Of a stretch of 54,509 nucleotides of DNA, positions 9,353 through 24,043 are shown piece by piece. A model generated the notes under the pieces. The model was not told the origin of the DNA. It did no database searches and saw only the letters and a list, made by a program, of their open reading frames with translations. Each line of letters begins with the position of its first letter. The stretch's first letter is position 1. Location of the stretch: positions 1 through 54,509 of the forward strand of contig NZ_PPQR01000008.1 in NCBI RefSeq assembly GCF_002902085.1. Reading direction: 5' to 3'. A program made the translations under genes and the position numbers. The stretch is from Staphylococcus simiae (GTDB lineage: Bacteria > Bacillota > Bacilli > Staphylococcales > Staphylococcaceae).

Positions 9353-9961
9353 TTACATCCATTTAATTTTAGGTTCTTCACCTTTAAAAATTCTTATAAT
9401 ATTAGTTCGGTGTCTTATAATAAGTATAACCGCAACCAAAGCGCTCACAACTAATAAGATATAGTCTTGAATAATCAACGAGCCAATAACACAGCAAATT
9501 GCAGCTACTATACTTGATAAAGAAACATATTTAAATATTTTAAGTACTGCAAAGAATATAACTGCTAGAATTAAGAGTAAGATAGGATTAACACCTAAGA
9601 CTACTCCGGCACTAGTTGCAACTGCTTTGCCCCCTTTAAATTTTAAATATATTGGATAAACATGACCCAGAATAGCAAATAGTCCTACAATAAGTCCGTT
9701 AGTAAAAAATGTACTTATCGGACTGTCAGCATGTACAGGTAACCAAATAGGGAAGAATACGGTTATAAATCCTTTAAAAATATCTAGAAATGTTACAATA
9801 AACCCTGCTGGTCTTCCAAGTACTCTGAAACTATTCGTTGCGCCAGTGTTGCCACTACCAAATTGTCTAATATCTTTTTTGAAAAACAATTTACCAATTA
9901 CAAACCCGCTTGGGAATGCACCAATGAGATAACTCAGTAGTAACATGATGATTATCATCAT
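9353..9961 (-). CDS. plsY: Glycerol-3-phosphate acyltransferase PlsY
   Basis: The 202-residue integral membrane protein has about five hydrophobic segments. It carries the conserved PlsY motifs: [15 protein letters not shown] near the N-terminus, [15 protein letters not shown] (about residues 36-50) and [19 protein letters not shown] (about 99-117). PlsY transfers the acyl group from acyl-phosphate (made by PlsX) to glycerol-3-phosphate, the first committed step of phospholipid synthesis. Length and motifs match the S. aureus enzyme. The start is an ATG with AAAGGATG upstream. It is divergent from parE, as in many Firmicutes. Confidence 0.96.
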   Translation of the reverse strand: MMIIIMLLLSYLIGAFPSGFVIGKLFFKKDIRQFGSGNTGATNSFRVLGRPAGFIVTFLDIFKGFITVFFPIWLPVHADSPISTFFTNGLIVGLFAILGHVYPIYLKFKGGKAVATSAGVVLGVNPILLLILAVIFFAVLKIFKYVSLSSIVAAICCVIGSLIIQDYILLVVSALVAVILIIRHRTNIIRIFKGEEPKIKWM

Positions 9962-10092
9962 AATTATTACACATCCTTTAATGACTTAGCATCATTTTAT
10001 CACATTCGTTTTAGTTAGGGCGAATAAATTTTAATACTAATTATTATTATCTATAAAAAGTAGTTGAAATTTAATTGATACTTGCAATTTAA

Positions 10093-14561
<4,469 letters not shown>

Positions 14562-14621
14562 AAAAATATATGCAATCAACCAATTAAATGATAAAATAAA
14601 GTAATGTTTATTTGTAAAAAA

Positions 14622-14704
14622 ACAAGGGATTTATATTAAAACATTGTCAAATCAGTTTTTAAATAACTTAAGCTGAAATGATTAAATTAATATAAATCTC
14701 TTGT
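14622..14704 (-). terminator. 18-bp inverted repeat, minus-strand terminator-like hairpin
   Basis: The left arm 14622-14639 (ACAAGGGATTTATATTAA) and right arm 14687-14704 (TTAATATAAATCTCTTGT) pair at 17 of 18 positions. A seven-base A run precedes the left arm on the plus strand (T run on the minus strand) and there is no T run on the right. It therefore looks like an intrinsic terminator for minus-strand RNA, although no minus-strand gene lies upstream of it. See findings. Confidence 0.55.
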
Positions 14705-14714
14705 GCTGTATAAA

Positions 14715-14733
14715 CAAAATGATTATCAATATG
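14715..14733. promoter_or_regulatory. Fur-like box upstream of alsT
   Basis: The core AATGATTATCA, with flanks, gives 15 of 19 matches to the Fur consensus GATAATGATTATCATTATC. It lies about 100 bases upstream of alsT and next to a possible minus-strand -10 (TATACA). In AT-rich DNA such matches arise by chance, so this is tentative. Confidence 0.3.
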
Positions 14734-14834
14734 ATAAATTAAAAAGTGGAGAATTTATTTTATTCATTTTCTAACTGCAATATTTAACATTTGATAAACA
14801 CAAAACATACATAGAGGATGCGAGGGGTTGTATT

Positions 14835-16295
14835 TTGAAAGATTTTGATAATTTAATTCCGGGATGGTTTAAAGATTTTGTCCAAATCGGAAATGATTTA
14901 ATATGGTCGCAGTACTTAATTGGTTTATTATTAACAGCAGGATTCTTTTTCACAATCAGTTCTAAATTTGTGCAATTAAGAATGTTGCCAGAAATGTTTA
15001 GAGCATTAGTAGAAAGACCTGAAACATTAGAAGATGGAAAAAAAGGAATCTCACCATTCCAAGCATTTGCAATTAGTGCTGGTTCAAGAGTTGGTACTGG
15101 GAATATTGCAGGTGTTGCGACAGCAATTGTTCTTGGTGGTCCTGGTGCAGTATTTTGGATGTGGGTCATTGCTTTTATCGGGGCTGCAAGTGCCTTTATT
15201 GAAGCAACGTTAGCTCAAGTTTACAAAGTTCATGATAAAGATGGTGGTTTCCGTGGTGGACCAGCTTATTATATTACTAAAGGTTTAAATCAAAAATGGT
15301 TAGGTATTACATTTGCAATTCTAATTACAGTTACATTTGCTTTTGTCTTTAATACAGTACAATCCAACACTATTGCGGAATCATTAAATACACAATATAA
15401 TGTTAGCCCAGTTATTACTGGTATTATTTTATCAATTATTACAGCAATTATCATTTTTGGTGGTGTACGTAGTATTGCAACGTTATCTTCTTACATCGTT
15501 CCAATCATGGCTATCATTTATATTGGTATGGTATTAGCTATTTTAATTTTTAATATCGATCAAATTGTTCCTATGATTGGTACAATTATTAAAAGTGCTT
15601 TTGGCTTTGAACAAGTTACTGGTGGTGCTGTAGGTGCTGCTGTGCTACAAGGAATTAAACGTGGTTTATTCTCTAATGAAGCTGGTATGGGTTCAGCACC
15701 AAATGCTGCAGCTACTGCGGCTGTTCCACACCCAGTCAAACAAGGTTTAATTCAATCATTAGGTGTATTCTTTGATACTATGTTAGTTTGTACAGCTACA
15801 GCGATAATGATTTTATTATATTCTGGTTTGAAATTTGGTGAAAGTGCACCTCAAGGTGTTGCAGTAACACAATCAGCTTTAAATGAACATTTAGGTTCAG
15901 CTGGTGGTATATTCCTTACAATTGCAGTGACGTTATTTGCGTTTTCTTCAGTTGTTGGTAATTATTACTATGGTCAATCAAATATCGAATTTTTATCTAC
16001 TAATAAGATGATTTTATTTGTTTTTAGATGTTTAGTAGTTGTCTTAGTATTTATTGGTGCAGTTGCCAAAACAGAAACTGTATGGAGTACAGCAGATTTA
16101 TTTATGGGATTAATGGCCATTGTAAATATTATTTCCATTATTGGTTTATCTAACATTGCTTTTGCATTGATGAAAGATTATCAACAGCAGAAAAAAGAAG
16201 GCAAGAATCCTGTGTTTAGACCTGAAAACTTAGAAATTAATTTATTTGGTATAAGTGCTTGGGGTATTAACAAATCTAATAAATTAAATAAATAA
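14835..16295 (+). CDS. alsT: AGCS-family sodium:amino acid symporter AlsT
   Basis: The 486-residue membrane carrier has 10-12 hydrophobic segments. It carries the alanine/glycine:cation symporter signature around GISPFQAFAISAGSRVGTGN and GVATAIVLGGPGAVFWMW (residues about 64-100), and a later motif GLFSNEAGMGSAPNAAA. It imports a small amino acid with sodium. The S. aureus orthologue AlsT has been reported to take up glutamine, so glutamine or alanine are the candidates. The start is TTG at 14835 (MKDFDNLIPGWFKDF), with GAGGGG upstream. It stands alone, with a strong terminator downstream. Confidence 0.9.
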   Translation: MKDFDNLIPGWFKDFVQIGNDLIWSQYLIGLLLTAGFFFTISSKFVQLRMLPEMFRALVERPETLEDGKKGISPFQAFAISAGSRVGTGNIAGVATAIVLGGPGAVFWMWVIAFIGAASAFIEATLAQVYKVHDKDGGFRGGPAYYITKGLNQKWLGITFAILITVTFAFVFNTVQSNTIAESLNTQYNVSPVITGIILSIITAIIIFGGVRSIATLSSYIVPIMAIIYIGMVLAILIFNIDQIVPMIGTIIKSAFGFEQVTGGAVGAAVLQGIKRGLFSNEAGMGSAPNAAATAAVPHPVKQGLIQSLGVFFDTMLVCTATAIMILLYSGLKFGESAPQGVAVTQSALNEHLGSAGGIFLTIAVTLFAFSSVVGNYYYGQSNIEFLSTNKMILFVFRCLVVVLVFIGAVAKTETVWSTADLFMGLMAIVNIISIIGLSNIAFALMKDYQQQKKEGKNPVFRPENLEINLFGISAWGINKSNKLNK

Positions 16296-16327
16296 CAAAC
16301 TACATTATGAATATAATGTGTTTAAAC

Positions 16328-16366
16328 AAAAGCAACTTCTATTTTAGCGAATAGAAGTTGCTTTTT
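16328..16366 (+). terminator. alsT terminator
   Basis: The near-perfect stem AAAAGCAACTTCTATT / AATAGAAGTTGCTTTT, with a six-base loop and T run, begins 33 bases after the alsT stop. Confidence 0.9.
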
Positions 16367-16374
16367 GCTTTCTA

Positions 16375-17090
16375 ACAAATTGGACTGATATTGTTAATAG
16401 TCATGTACTCCAATTTTCATATTTAGAGCTAGTTAGATTTATAATCTTTACTAGCTCTTGCCCAACTTGCATTGCACGAAAAAACTGAGAACCAGTTTTT
16501 CTGTGTTGGGTCCCAATGCAATTGTTAGAGTTTCTACTATCTTGATAGCTAGAAACTCTTATGCAGTTTATTATGAAGTAATAAACTGTAAACCTTTGTT
16601 ATAGCAATCAATTGTAATCCTTTAAAATTAGTTAGATTTATAATCTTTACTAGCTCTTGCCCAACTTGCATTGCACGAAAAAACTGAGAACCAGTTTTTC
16701 TGTGTTGGGTCCCTATGCAATTGTTAGAGTTTCTACTATCTTGATAGCTAGAAAATCTTATGCAGTTTATTATGAAGTAATAAACTGTAAACCTTTGTTA
16801 TAGCAATCAATTGTAATCCTTTAAAATTAGTTAGATTTATAATCTTTACTAGATCCTGCCCAACCTGCATTGCACGAAAAAACTGAGAACCAGTTTTTCT
16901 GTGTTGGGTCCCTATGCAATTGTTAGAGTTTCTACTATCTTGATAGCTAGAAAATCTTATGCAGTTTATTATGAAGTAATAAACTGTAAACTTTTATTAT
17001 AGCAATCAATTGTAATCCTTTAAAATTAATTAGATTTATAATCTTTACTAGCTACTGCCTAACTTGCATTTTTGAACTTATCGATAAAAT
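16375..17090 (+). repeat. STAR-like repeat tract with 199-bp tandem repeat (locus 2)
   Basis: A leader (from ATTGGACTGATA) is followed by 3.2 near-identical copies of a 199-base unit starting at 16431, 16630, 16829 and 17028 (the last partial, to about 17065). Each unit contains a palindromic box GTTAGATT-tat-AATCTTTAC, then CCCAAC, a stem AAAAAACTG/CAGTTTTT, and TGTGTTGGGTCCCA (at 16502, 16701 and 16900). That last motif is one base from the S. aureus STAR signature. Further hairpins are AGAGTTTCTA/TAGCTAGAAA-CTCT and CAGTTTATTA/TAATAAACTG. Copies differ by only a few substitutions, so amplification is recent. There is no ORF; the whole 16367-17240 stretch has no gene I can support. Confidence 0.85.
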
Positions 17091-17252
17091 CATGCCAACT
17101 ATTTCAATTTTAAATACATTATTTTATACTAATAAACTATATTTTGACATTATAGTTATTTTGTATGTGAATAGTTTAGCTTTACAAGGTTTAATACTTT
17201 TAACATGTTGCTATACAAGATATAATTTAAAAAGGAAAAATAGGTGATGTTA

Positions 17253-18104
17253 ATGGGAGTATATAAAGTATCAAAAGCTTTAAATAATAATGTCGTTATA
17301 TGTACGAAAGATAATCAAGAAGTAATATTAATTGGCAAAGGCATTGGTTTCAATAAAAAAGAGGGAATGATCTTGAACAATGACCTTATTACTATAGATA
17401 AAATTTATACTTTAGAGAGTGAACAACAAAAAGAACATTATAAAACTTTAGTTGAAATTGCTGATGATGATGTATTACAAGTTATTATTGAATCATTAAA
17501 TTTTATTTCTAATACATCGATCAATGTAGATGCTAAGCAATTGGTAGTTTCTCTAACTGATCATATTATTTTTGCGTATAAGCGGTTAAAGCAAAATCAA
17601 ATTATTGCAAATCCATTTGCGATGGAAACCAAACAACTATATAGTGAAGCTTATCAAATAGCGCAACAAGTTATAGATAAGTTGAATGTTGATCTAGATG
17701 TTAATTTCCCTGAAGATGAAGTGGGTTTTATCGCTTTACATATTGCATCTAATACTGAAGATTTATCAATGCGAGAAATGACGTTGATGAATGATATTAT
17801 GAATAGAAGTATTAAAATTATTGAAAGTGATTTAAATACTGTTGTAGATAAGCAATCACTTCAATACCAGCGTTTTATAAGGCATGTACAGTTTTTAATT
17901 CGACGCTTAAAAAAACAAGAATATGTACATGCACAAGATGATTTCATAAAAATGATAAAGAATCATTATCCCATTTGCTACAATACAGCATTTAAAATTT
18001 TGACTATGATTCAAAAACAATTTGATGTTCATATTAGCGACTCTGAAATAATTTATTTAACTTTGCATATTCATCATTTTGAAGGGAATATAAAGCGGAG
18101 TTAA
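17253..18104 (+). CDS. glcT: PTS-dependent transcription antiterminator GlcT
   Basis: This BglG/SacY-family RNA-binding antiterminator has 283 residues: an N-terminal co-antiterminator domain (residues 1-55, MGVYKVSKALNNNVVIC) and two PTS regulation domains with conserved histidines, in FIALHIASN and VRHVQFLIRRL for PRD1/2 and YLTLHIHHFE near the C-terminus. GlcT stops termination of the glucose PTS gene ptsG by binding a RAT sequence in its leader when glucose is transported. Start candidates are GTG 17244, ATG 17247 and ATG 17253; the last has TAGGTGA close upstream and gives the usual N-terminus. It stands alone downstream of the STAR-like tract. No RAT/terminator is seen here, so its target lies elsewhere. 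Confidence 0.9.
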   Translation: MGVYKVSKALNNNVVICTKDNQEVILIGKGIGFNKKEGMILNNDLITIDKIYTLESEQQKEHYKTLVEIADDDVLQVIIESLNFISNTSINVDAKQLVVSLTDHIIFAYKRLKQNQIIANPFAMETKQLYSEAYQIAQQVIDKLNVDLDVNFPEDEVGFIALHIASNTEDLSMREMTLMNDIMNRSIKIIESDLNTVVDKQSLQYQRFIRHVQFLIRRLKKQEYVHAQDDFIKMIKNHYPICYNTAFKILTMIQKQFDVHISDSEIIYLTLHIHHFEGNIKRS

Positions 18105-18237
18105 TGTTTCATTAAAAGCAAAATTTAAGTGTTTTTAAAACTTAATTATGTGGTATGATAATTATTAGCAAATTTTATATCAATATTTTGAAATATTAAA
18201 TTAATTATAAACTTTAGTAGTGGTGGTGTTTATATCA

Positions 18238-19446
18238 TTGAATGAAAATGACAAAGTAACAAGAAAAAATTTATTGAAATTTACTGAATCACGATACATG
18301 AAATTTATTGGAGGTAATGATTTAGTATTTTCATTAATTGCGTTAGTTTTATTAGGTATTGTGATTTTTATCTTTGATAAAGTTTCTTATGTATTTGAAC
18401 CTTTTATCATTATTTTTAAAACAATTGCAGCGCCTATTATTGTATCTTTAATTCTCTTTTATCTATTAAATCCTATAGTGAATTTGATGGAACGCTATAG
18501 AATTCCAAGAATTGCAGGTATAACAATAATTTATTTAGCAGTTGTTGGTGTTATTACATTAATAGTTAATTTATTGATACCTGTTATTGGTTCTCAAATA
18601 GATAGTTTGGTTCAAAATTCACCTCATTATCTTGAAAAAGTAATTAACTCTTTTGATAAAATTATGAATAATACTATGTTTTCAGCATACTATAGTCAAG
18701 TTAATGACTGGTTGAATAGCTTGCCTAAAAAATTACCTTCAATGATTTCTGAATATACTGATGGTTTTGGTTCGAAAATAGCGTCATTTGCTGAAACAAT
18801 TGCAAATATCGGTGTTGTTATTGCAACAACTCCTTTTGTATTATTCTTTATGTTAAAAGATGGGCATCATTTTAAAGACTTTACAACTAAAATCATGCCA
18901 CCTAAATTTAGAAATGATTTTCATGATTTACTTGAAAAAATGAGTGTACAAGTTGGTTCATATATTCAAGGACAAATTATTGTGTCATTTTGTATAGGTA
19001 TTTTATTATTTATCGGTTATTCTATTATCGGACTGAAATATAGTCTTGTATTAGCAAGTATTGCTGCCGTAACAAGTGTTGTCCCATATCTTGGACCAAC
19101 TATTGCTATATCACCAGCAATTATTATTGCTGTGATTACTTCTCCATGGATGTTGTTAAAATTAGCAATAGTATGGACCTTAGTACAATTCTTTGAAGGA
19201 CATTTTATTTCACCTAATATAATGGGGAAAACACTGAAAATCCACCCATTAACGATTATATTTATCTTGTTATGCGCTGGTAAATTATTAGGTATCGTAG
19301 GTGTTATTTTAGGTATACCAGGATATGCTATATTGAAAGTATTAGTTACTCATTTATTCTTATTATTTAAACGTCGTTATAATCGTTATTATGGTAATGA
19401 TGTTGGTGAGTACGATATTAAAGAAAGTAATAAAATTCTTGAATAA
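18238..19446 (+). CDS. AI-2E/PerM (UPF0118) family membrane protein
   Basis: This is a polytopic membrane protein of about 402 residues. Two N-terminal hydrophobic helices lead into a segment with VSLILFYLLNPIVNLME, a soluble central region, and a C-terminal membrane bundle with PYLGPTIAISPAIIIAVI, VQFFEGHFISPNIMGK and GKLLGIVGVILGIPGYA, the pattern of the PerM/YtvI family. Members have been linked to autoinducer-2 export or Na+/H+ antiport, and the substrate here is unknown. The TTG at 18238 (LNENDKVTRKN) with GGTGGTG nine bases upstream is the preferred start; GTG codons from 18220 overlap that ribosome site. It is followed by its own terminator. Confidence 0.85.
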   Translation: MNENDKVTRKNLLKFTESRYMKFIGGNDLVFSLIALVLLGIVIFIFDKVSYVFEPFIIIFKTIAAPIIVSLILFYLLNPIVNLMERYRIPRIAGITIIYLAVVGVITLIVNLLIPVIGSQIDSLVQNSPHYLEKVINSFDKIMNNTMFSAYYSQVNDWLNSLPKKLPSMISEYTDGFGSKIASFAETIANIGVVIATTPFVLFFMLKDGHHFKDFTTKIMPPKFRNDFHDLLEKMSVQVGSYIQGQIIVSFCIGILLFIGYSIIGLKYSLVLASIAAVTSVVPYLGPTIAISPAIIIAVITSPWMLLKLAIVWTLVQFFEGHFISPNIMGKTLKIHPLTIIFILLCAGKLLGIVGVILGIPGYAILKVLVTHLFLLFKRRYNRYYGNDVGEYDIKESNKILE

Positions 19447-19456
19447 TATTAACATA

Positions 19457-19491
19457 GTCATCAACTGAATGTTTTAGTTGGTGACTTTTTT
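19457..19491 (+). terminator. Terminator of the AI-2E family gene
   Basis: GTCATCAACT (19457-19466) and AGTTGGTGAC (19476-19485) pair, followed by TTTTTT. Confidence 0.88.
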
Positions 19492-19666
19492 AGTGTTTGA
19501 TAACAAAGTTGGGAACTTTTGAGAGTCAGAATTACTAAAGTCTACATATTTATAAAAGCATATTACAAAAATGTTATATAAATCAGAGAGAAATGATGTG
19601 ATAATGAGGTATATGGTATGATATATTTTGAAATATACTAGAATTTTGTAGAATTGATGTGAAAAG

Positions 19667-22189
19667 ATGAAACAAGAAGTAAAAAATAAACTGTTTTCTA
19701 TCCTGAAAATTACTTTTGCTACTGCATTATTTATTTTTGTAGTGATTACTTTATATAGAGAATTATCAGGAATAAACTTTAAAGAAACATTATTTGAATT
19801 TAGTAAGATTAATAGACTATCTCTAGTCCTTTTATTTATTGCCGGTGGTGCCTCACTAATTTTATTATCTATGTATGATGTTATTTTAGCTAAAGCTTTA
19901 AAAATGAACATCCCAATTGGAAAATTACTTAGAGTCAGTTACATTATTAATGCTTTAAATGCAATTGTAGGGTTTGGAGGCTTTATAGGTGCTGGCGTTA
20001 GAGCGATGATTTATAAAAACTATACAGAAGATAGAAAGAAATTAGTTCATTACATATCGTTCGTTCTAATATCAATGTTAACAGGACTTAGCTTGCTGTC
20101 GTTGTTAGTAGTTTTCCATGTTTTTGATGCGACGATGATCATAGATAAAATTTCATGGGTTAGATGGGTGTTATATATAGTTTCAGCCTTTTTGCCTATA
20201 TTTATTATTTATACTATGGTTAAGCCACCTGATCGTAATAATAGATTTGTTGGTTTATATTGTACATTAGTATCATGTGTCGAATGGTTAGCTGCGGCAA
20301 TAGTATTATACTTTAGTGCTGTTATTGTACATACACACGTATCATTTATGGCTTTCATTGCAATCTTTATTATTGCTGCTTTATCCGGTTTAGTTAGTTT
20401 TATTCCTGGAGGTTTTGGTGCATTTGATTTAATTATGTTATTAGGTTTCAAAACATTAGGTGTACCAGAAGAAAAAGCGTTATTAATGTTACTATTGTAT
20501 CGTTTTGCTTATTATTTTGTACCAGTAATTATAGCGTTGATTTTATCATCATTCGAATTTGGTAAGTCTGCTAAAAATTATCTTGAAGGGTCAAAATATT
20601 TTATTCCAGCAAAAGATGTTACGTCATTTTTAATGTCATACCAAAAAGATGTTGTTGCTAAGATTCCTGCCTTATCATTAGCAATTTTAGTGTTTTTCAC
20701 TAGTATGATTTTCTTCGTCAATAATCTAACCATTGTCTATGATGGCTTATATGATGGTGAACATCTCGCCTATTATATTACGTTAGCAATTCATACGAGT
20801 GCCTGTTTATTACTTTTAGTTAATGTATATGGGATATATAAACAAAGTAGAAGGGCAATTATTTTTGCGATGATATCTATTTTATTAATTATTGGTGCTA
20901 CGATATATACTTATGCATCATATATTTTAATTGCTTGGTTAATTATCGTCTTTGCTTTACTTATTTTTGCTTTCAGAAGAACGAGGGTTTTAAAGCGACC
21001 ATTCAGAATTAGAAAATTAGTTGGTACGGTTATTTTCAGCGCATTCGTGTTATTTATTAACCATGCCTTTATTGCTGGAACTTTGTATGCTTTAGATGTG
21101 TATCATATTGAAGTAGCTACATCGTTATTACGCTATTACTTCTGGATAACTATCTTAATAATAGCGATTATTGTTGGTATCATTGCTTGGTTATTTGATT
21201 ACCAATTTAACAAAGTTGGCATATCTGCTAAAGTGGAAGACTGTGAAACAATTATTGATAATTATGGTGGAAATTACTTAAGTCACTTAATATATAGTGG
21301 TGATAAAAAGTATTTTACTAATGAACAAAAGACAGCATTTTTAATGTATCGTTATAAAGCGAGTGCATTAGTTGTTTTAGGTGATCCTATCGGCGATGAA
21401 ACAGTGTTTGAAGAGTTATTGGAAAGCTTTTACAATTATGCTGAATATCTTGGTTATGATGTTATTTTCTATCAAGTAACCGATCAACACATGCCTTTAT
21501 ATCATAATTTTGGTAATCAATTCTTTAAATTGGGCGAAGAAGCAATCATTGATTTAACTCAATTTTCTACGTCAGGTAAAAAACGTCGTGGCTTTAGAGC
21601 AACATTAAATAAATTTGAAGATTTAAATATTACATTTGAAATTATTGAGCCACCATATTCAGCAGAATGTTTAACTGAATTACAACATGTTAGTGATTTA
21701 TGGTTAGGCAAAAGAAATGAAATGCATTTCTCTGTTGGACAATTTACTGAGGAATATTTGTCAAAAGCACCTGTTGGAGTTATGCGTAATGAAAATCAAG
21801 AAATTATTGCTTTTTGTAGTTTAATGCCTACGTATTTCAATGATGCAATTTCAGTAGATCTTATCAGATGGTTGCCAGAATTAGACCTACCATTAATGGA
21901 TGGTTTATACTTGCACATGCTATTGTGGAGTAAGGAACAAGGGTATAAGAAATTCAATATGGGAATGGCTACTTTATCTAACGTTGGTCAATTACATTAT
22001 TCTTATTTAAGAGAGCGATTAGCTGGTAGAGTATTTGAACATTTTAATGGTCTCTATAGATTCCAAGGATTACGTAAATATAAAGCGAAATATAATCCGA
22101 ACTGGGAACCACGTTTCTTAGTTTATCGTAAAGATAGCTCATTATGGCAATCATTATCTAAAGTAATGAGAGTTATTCGACATAAATAA
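19667..22189 (+). CDS. mprF: Phosphatidylglycerol lysyltransferase / flippase MprF
   Basis: The 840-residue bifunctional membrane protein has an N-terminal half (about residues 1-510) of roughly 14 transmembrane helices forming the lysyl-PG flippase, including [19 protein letters not shown] and [19 protein letters not shown]. The cytosolic C-terminal half (about 520-840) is the aminoacyl-tRNA-dependent lysyl-PG synthase, with [14 protein letters not shown] and [19 protein letters not shown]. MprF adds lysine to phosphatidylglycerol and exposes it outside, lowering negative charge and giving resistance to defensins and daptomycin. The ribosome site is weak (GATGTGAAAAG). No aberrant residue can be judged without an alignment; the sequence is clearly diverged from S. 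aureus MprF as I remember it. Confidence 0.97.
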   Translation: MKQEVKNKLFSILKITFATALFIFVVITLYRELSGINFKETLFEFSKINRLSLVLLFIAGGASLILLSMYDVILAKALKMNIPIGKLLRVSYIINALNAIVGFGGFIGAGVRAMIYKNYTEDRKKLVHYISFVLISMLTGLSLLSLLVVFHVFDATMIIDKISWVRWVLYIVSAFLPIFIIYTMVKPPDRNNRFVGLYCTLVSCVEWLAAAIVLYFSAVIVHTHVSFMAFIAIFIIAALSGLVSFIPGGFGAFDLIMLLGFKTLGVPEEKALLMLLLYRFAYYFVPVIIALILSSFEFGKSAKNYLEGSKYFIPAKDVTSFLMSYQKDVVAKIPALSLAILVFFTSMIFFVNNLTIVYDGLYDGEHLAYYITLAIHTSACLLLLVNVYGIYKQSRRAIIFAMISILLIIGATIYTYASYILIAWLIIVFALLIFAFRRTRVLKRPFRIRKLVGTVIFSAFVLFINHAFIAGTLYALDVYHIEVATSLLRYYFWITILIIAIIVGIIAWLFDYQFNKVGISAKVEDCETIIDNYGGNYLSHLIYSGDKKYFTNEQKTAFLMYRYKASALVVLGDPIGDETVFEELLESFYNYAEYLGYDVIFYQVTDQHMPLYHNFGNQFFKLGEEAIIDLTQFSTSGKKRRGFRATLNKFEDLNITFEIIEPPYSAECLTELQHVSDLWLGKRNEMHFSVGQFTEEYLSKAPVGVMRNENQEIIAFCSLMPTYFNDAISVDLIRWLPELDLPLMDGLYLHMLLWSKEQGYKKFNMGMATLSNVGQLHYSYLRERLAGRVFEHFNGLYRFQGLRKYKAKYNPNWEPRFLVYRKDSSLWQSLSKVMRVIRHK

Positions 22190-22195
22190 TTAATA

Positions 22196-22260
22196 ACCCA
22201 TATACATGAGGGCGACGACAATCACTATGTCTGAACCAACTTTGTATATGGGTATTTTTA
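22196..22260 (+). terminator. mprF terminator
   Basis: ACCCATATACA (22196-22206) and TGTATATGGGT (22243-22253) pair across a 36-base loop and are followed by ATTTTTAT, seven bases after the mprF stop. Confidence 0.7.
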
Positions 22261-22272
22261 TCGCAAATAAGA

Positions 22273-22313
22273 TACCCTTAAAGTTATAGGTAACTGAATT
22301 AACTTTAAGGGTA
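22273..22313. terminator. Second hairpin between mprF and msrA
   Basis: TACCCTTAAAGTT (22273-22285) and AACTTTAAGGGTA (22301-22313) form a perfect 13-bp stem downstream of minus-strand msrA. The minus-strand continuation lacks a long T run (ATCTTATTTG), so its strength is uncertain. Confidence 0.55.
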
Positions 22314-22338
22314 ATGTCATATTGTGTGATATTTACAT

Positions 22339-22848
22339 TTAGTTTTGAGATTTATAGTTTTGTCTATCTTGTTGTTCTTGAGCATAACGTTCAGGGTTTT
22401 TCTTATAGAAATCTTGATGATATTCTTCAGCTTTATAGAATGTACTAGCTGGTAAAATCTTAGTAGCAATTGCTTTATCTGCGTCTATAGTGTGCTTTAA
22501 CTTGTCAATATATTGTTCAGCAAGTTCTTTTTGATGTTCATTAGTATAAAAGATAGCAGTTTGATATTGTGGACCACGATCTTGGAATTGACCGTCTGGA
22601 TCTAAGGGGTCAATAACAGAGAAGAATACTTCTAACAACTTGTTATAAGAAAATAAAGCAACATCGTATTCAATTTCAACTGTTTCATAATGACCACTTG
22701 TGCCTGATTTAACGTCTTCATATGAAGGGTTCTCTAGATGACCACCCATATAACCAGATGTGACTTGTTCGATGCCATCAAATGTGTCAAATGGTTTCGT
22801 CATACACCAAAAGCATCCTCCGGCAAAATAAGCTGTATTTATATTCAT
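22339..22848 (-). CDS. msrA: Peptide methionine sulfoxide reductase A
   Basis: The 169-residue protein has the catalytic motif GGCFWC at residues 10-15 (Cys12 attacks the sulfoxide) and the MsrA segments [20 protein letters not shown] and [21 protein letters not shown]. It reduces methionine-S-sulfoxide in proteins using thioredoxin-type recycling and repairs oxidative damage. The ATG at 22848 ([11 protein letters not shown]) with AAAGG nine bases upstream is chosen; a TTG three codons earlier lies inside the ribosome-site region. No msrB is fused or adjacent, so this is an S. aureus msrA1-like single gene. It is divergent from msrR. Confidence 0.95.
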   Translation of the reverse strand: MNINTAYFAGGCFWCMTKPFDTFDGIEQVTSGYMGGHLENPSYEDVKSGTSGHYETVEIEYDVALFSYNKLLEVFFSVIDPLDPDGQFQDRGPQYQTAIFYTNEHQKELAEQYIDKLKHTIDADKAIATKILPASTFYKAEEYHQDFYKKNPERYAQEQQDRQNYKSQN

Positions 22849-22984
22849 TTTTGACAACCTTTCATTAGACCTTAGTACTATTTGTTAAGAAATCACTTGC
22901 ATTTTGAATTATTTTTGTATAACGTTTATATATGATAATTATAGTACACACGAATATATTTTTGAAGATATAAGGTAGGTAAAT

Positions 22985-23968
22985 ATGGAAAAAGAGAATA
23001 ATGATAATGAATATAGACGTCAAGATGAACAAAATAATCTAACGTCTAGAAGAACTAAGAAAAAGAAAGTTAGAAAGTTGCCTATCATTATTTTAATTAT
23101 TGTAGTTATATTAATTGCTTTAATTGTATATGTTATACATAGTTATAACAGTGGTATCGAATACGCAGAAAAACATGCTAAAGATACTAAGGTTCATCAA
23201 TTTAATGGGCCAGTTAAAAATGATGGTAAGATTTCTATTCTCGTTTTAGGTGCAGATAAAGCACAAGGTGGTCAATCTAGAACAGATTCTATCATGGTTG
23301 TTCAATATGATTATATTAATAAAAAAATGAAAATGATGTCTGTCATGAGAGATATCTATGCTGATATACCTGGATATGGTCAACATAAGATTAATTCAGC
23401 ATATACTTTAGGTGGTCCTGAATTACTTCGTAAAACATTAGATAAAAACTTAGGTATTAATCCAGAATATTATGCTGTAGTTGATTTTACAGGTTTTGAA
23501 AAAATGATTGATGAATTAATGCCAAATGGTGTGCCAATTAATGTTGAAAAAGACATGTCTAAAAATATTGGTGTGTCATTAAAAAAAGGACAACATAACT
23601 TGAATGGTAAAGAATTATTGGGTTATGCTAGGTTCCGTCATGACCCAGAAGGTGATTTTGGTCGAGTAAGACGTCAACAACAAGTTATGCAGACATTACG
23701 AAAAGAATTGGTCAATTTCAGAACAGTTGTTAAATTACCAAAAGTTGCAGGTATTTTAAGAGGTTATGTTAATACTAGTATGCCAAACTCAGCAATTTTC
23801 CAAACTGGTTTAAGTTTTGGCGTTCGTGGTGATAAAGATGTTAAATCGTTAACAGTTCCTATTAAAAATTCATATGAAGATCTTAATACCAATACAGATG
23901 GTAGTGCGCTAAAAATAGATAAAGATACTAATAAAAAAGCGATTAAAGAATTTTTATCAAAAGAATAA
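22985..23968 (+). CDS. msrR: LytR-CpsA-Psr family protein MsrR
   Basis: The 327-residue protein has a short charged cytosolic N-terminus, one signal-anchor helix (about residues 34-54) and an extracellular LCP domain with [43 protein letters not shown] and [20 protein letters not shown], the polyprenyl-phosphate-binding and catalytic arginine motifs. LCP enzymes transfer wall teichoic acid (or capsule) from lipid carrier to peptidoglycan; S. aureus MsrR affects teichoic acid content, methicillin resistance and virulence. A promoter candidate TTGAAT-N17-TATATA lies at 22904-22932. It stands alone with a strong terminator. Confidence 0.95.
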   Translation: MEKENNDNEYRRQDEQNNLTSRRTKKKKVRKLPIIILIIVVILIALIVYVIHSYNSGIEYAEKHAKDTKVHQFNGPVKNDGKISILVLGADKAQGGQSRTDSIMVVQYDYINKKMKMMSVMRDIYADIPGYGQHKINSAYTLGGPELLRKTLDKNLGINPEYYAVVDFTGFEKMIDELMPNGVPINVEKDMSKNIGVSLKKGQHNLNGKELLGYARFRHDPEGDFGRVRRQQQVMQTLRKELVNFRTVVKLPKVAGILRGYVNTSMPNSAIFQTGLSFGVRGDKDVKSLTVPIKNSYEDLNTNTDGSALKIDKDTNKKAIKEFLSKE

Positions 23969-23983
23969 CTATAACTACTAAAT

Positions 23984-24033
23984 AAAATAGCCTTCAGATG
24001 AAACTTATTACAGTTCATTTGAAGGCTATTTAT
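23984..24033 (+). terminator. msrR terminator
   Basis: AAATAGCCTTCAGATGAA pairs with TTCATTTGAAGGCTATTT around an 11-base loop and continues into TATTATG. It is a very stable stem just after msrR. Confidence 0.88.
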
Positions 24034-24043
24034 TATGTTAGTG

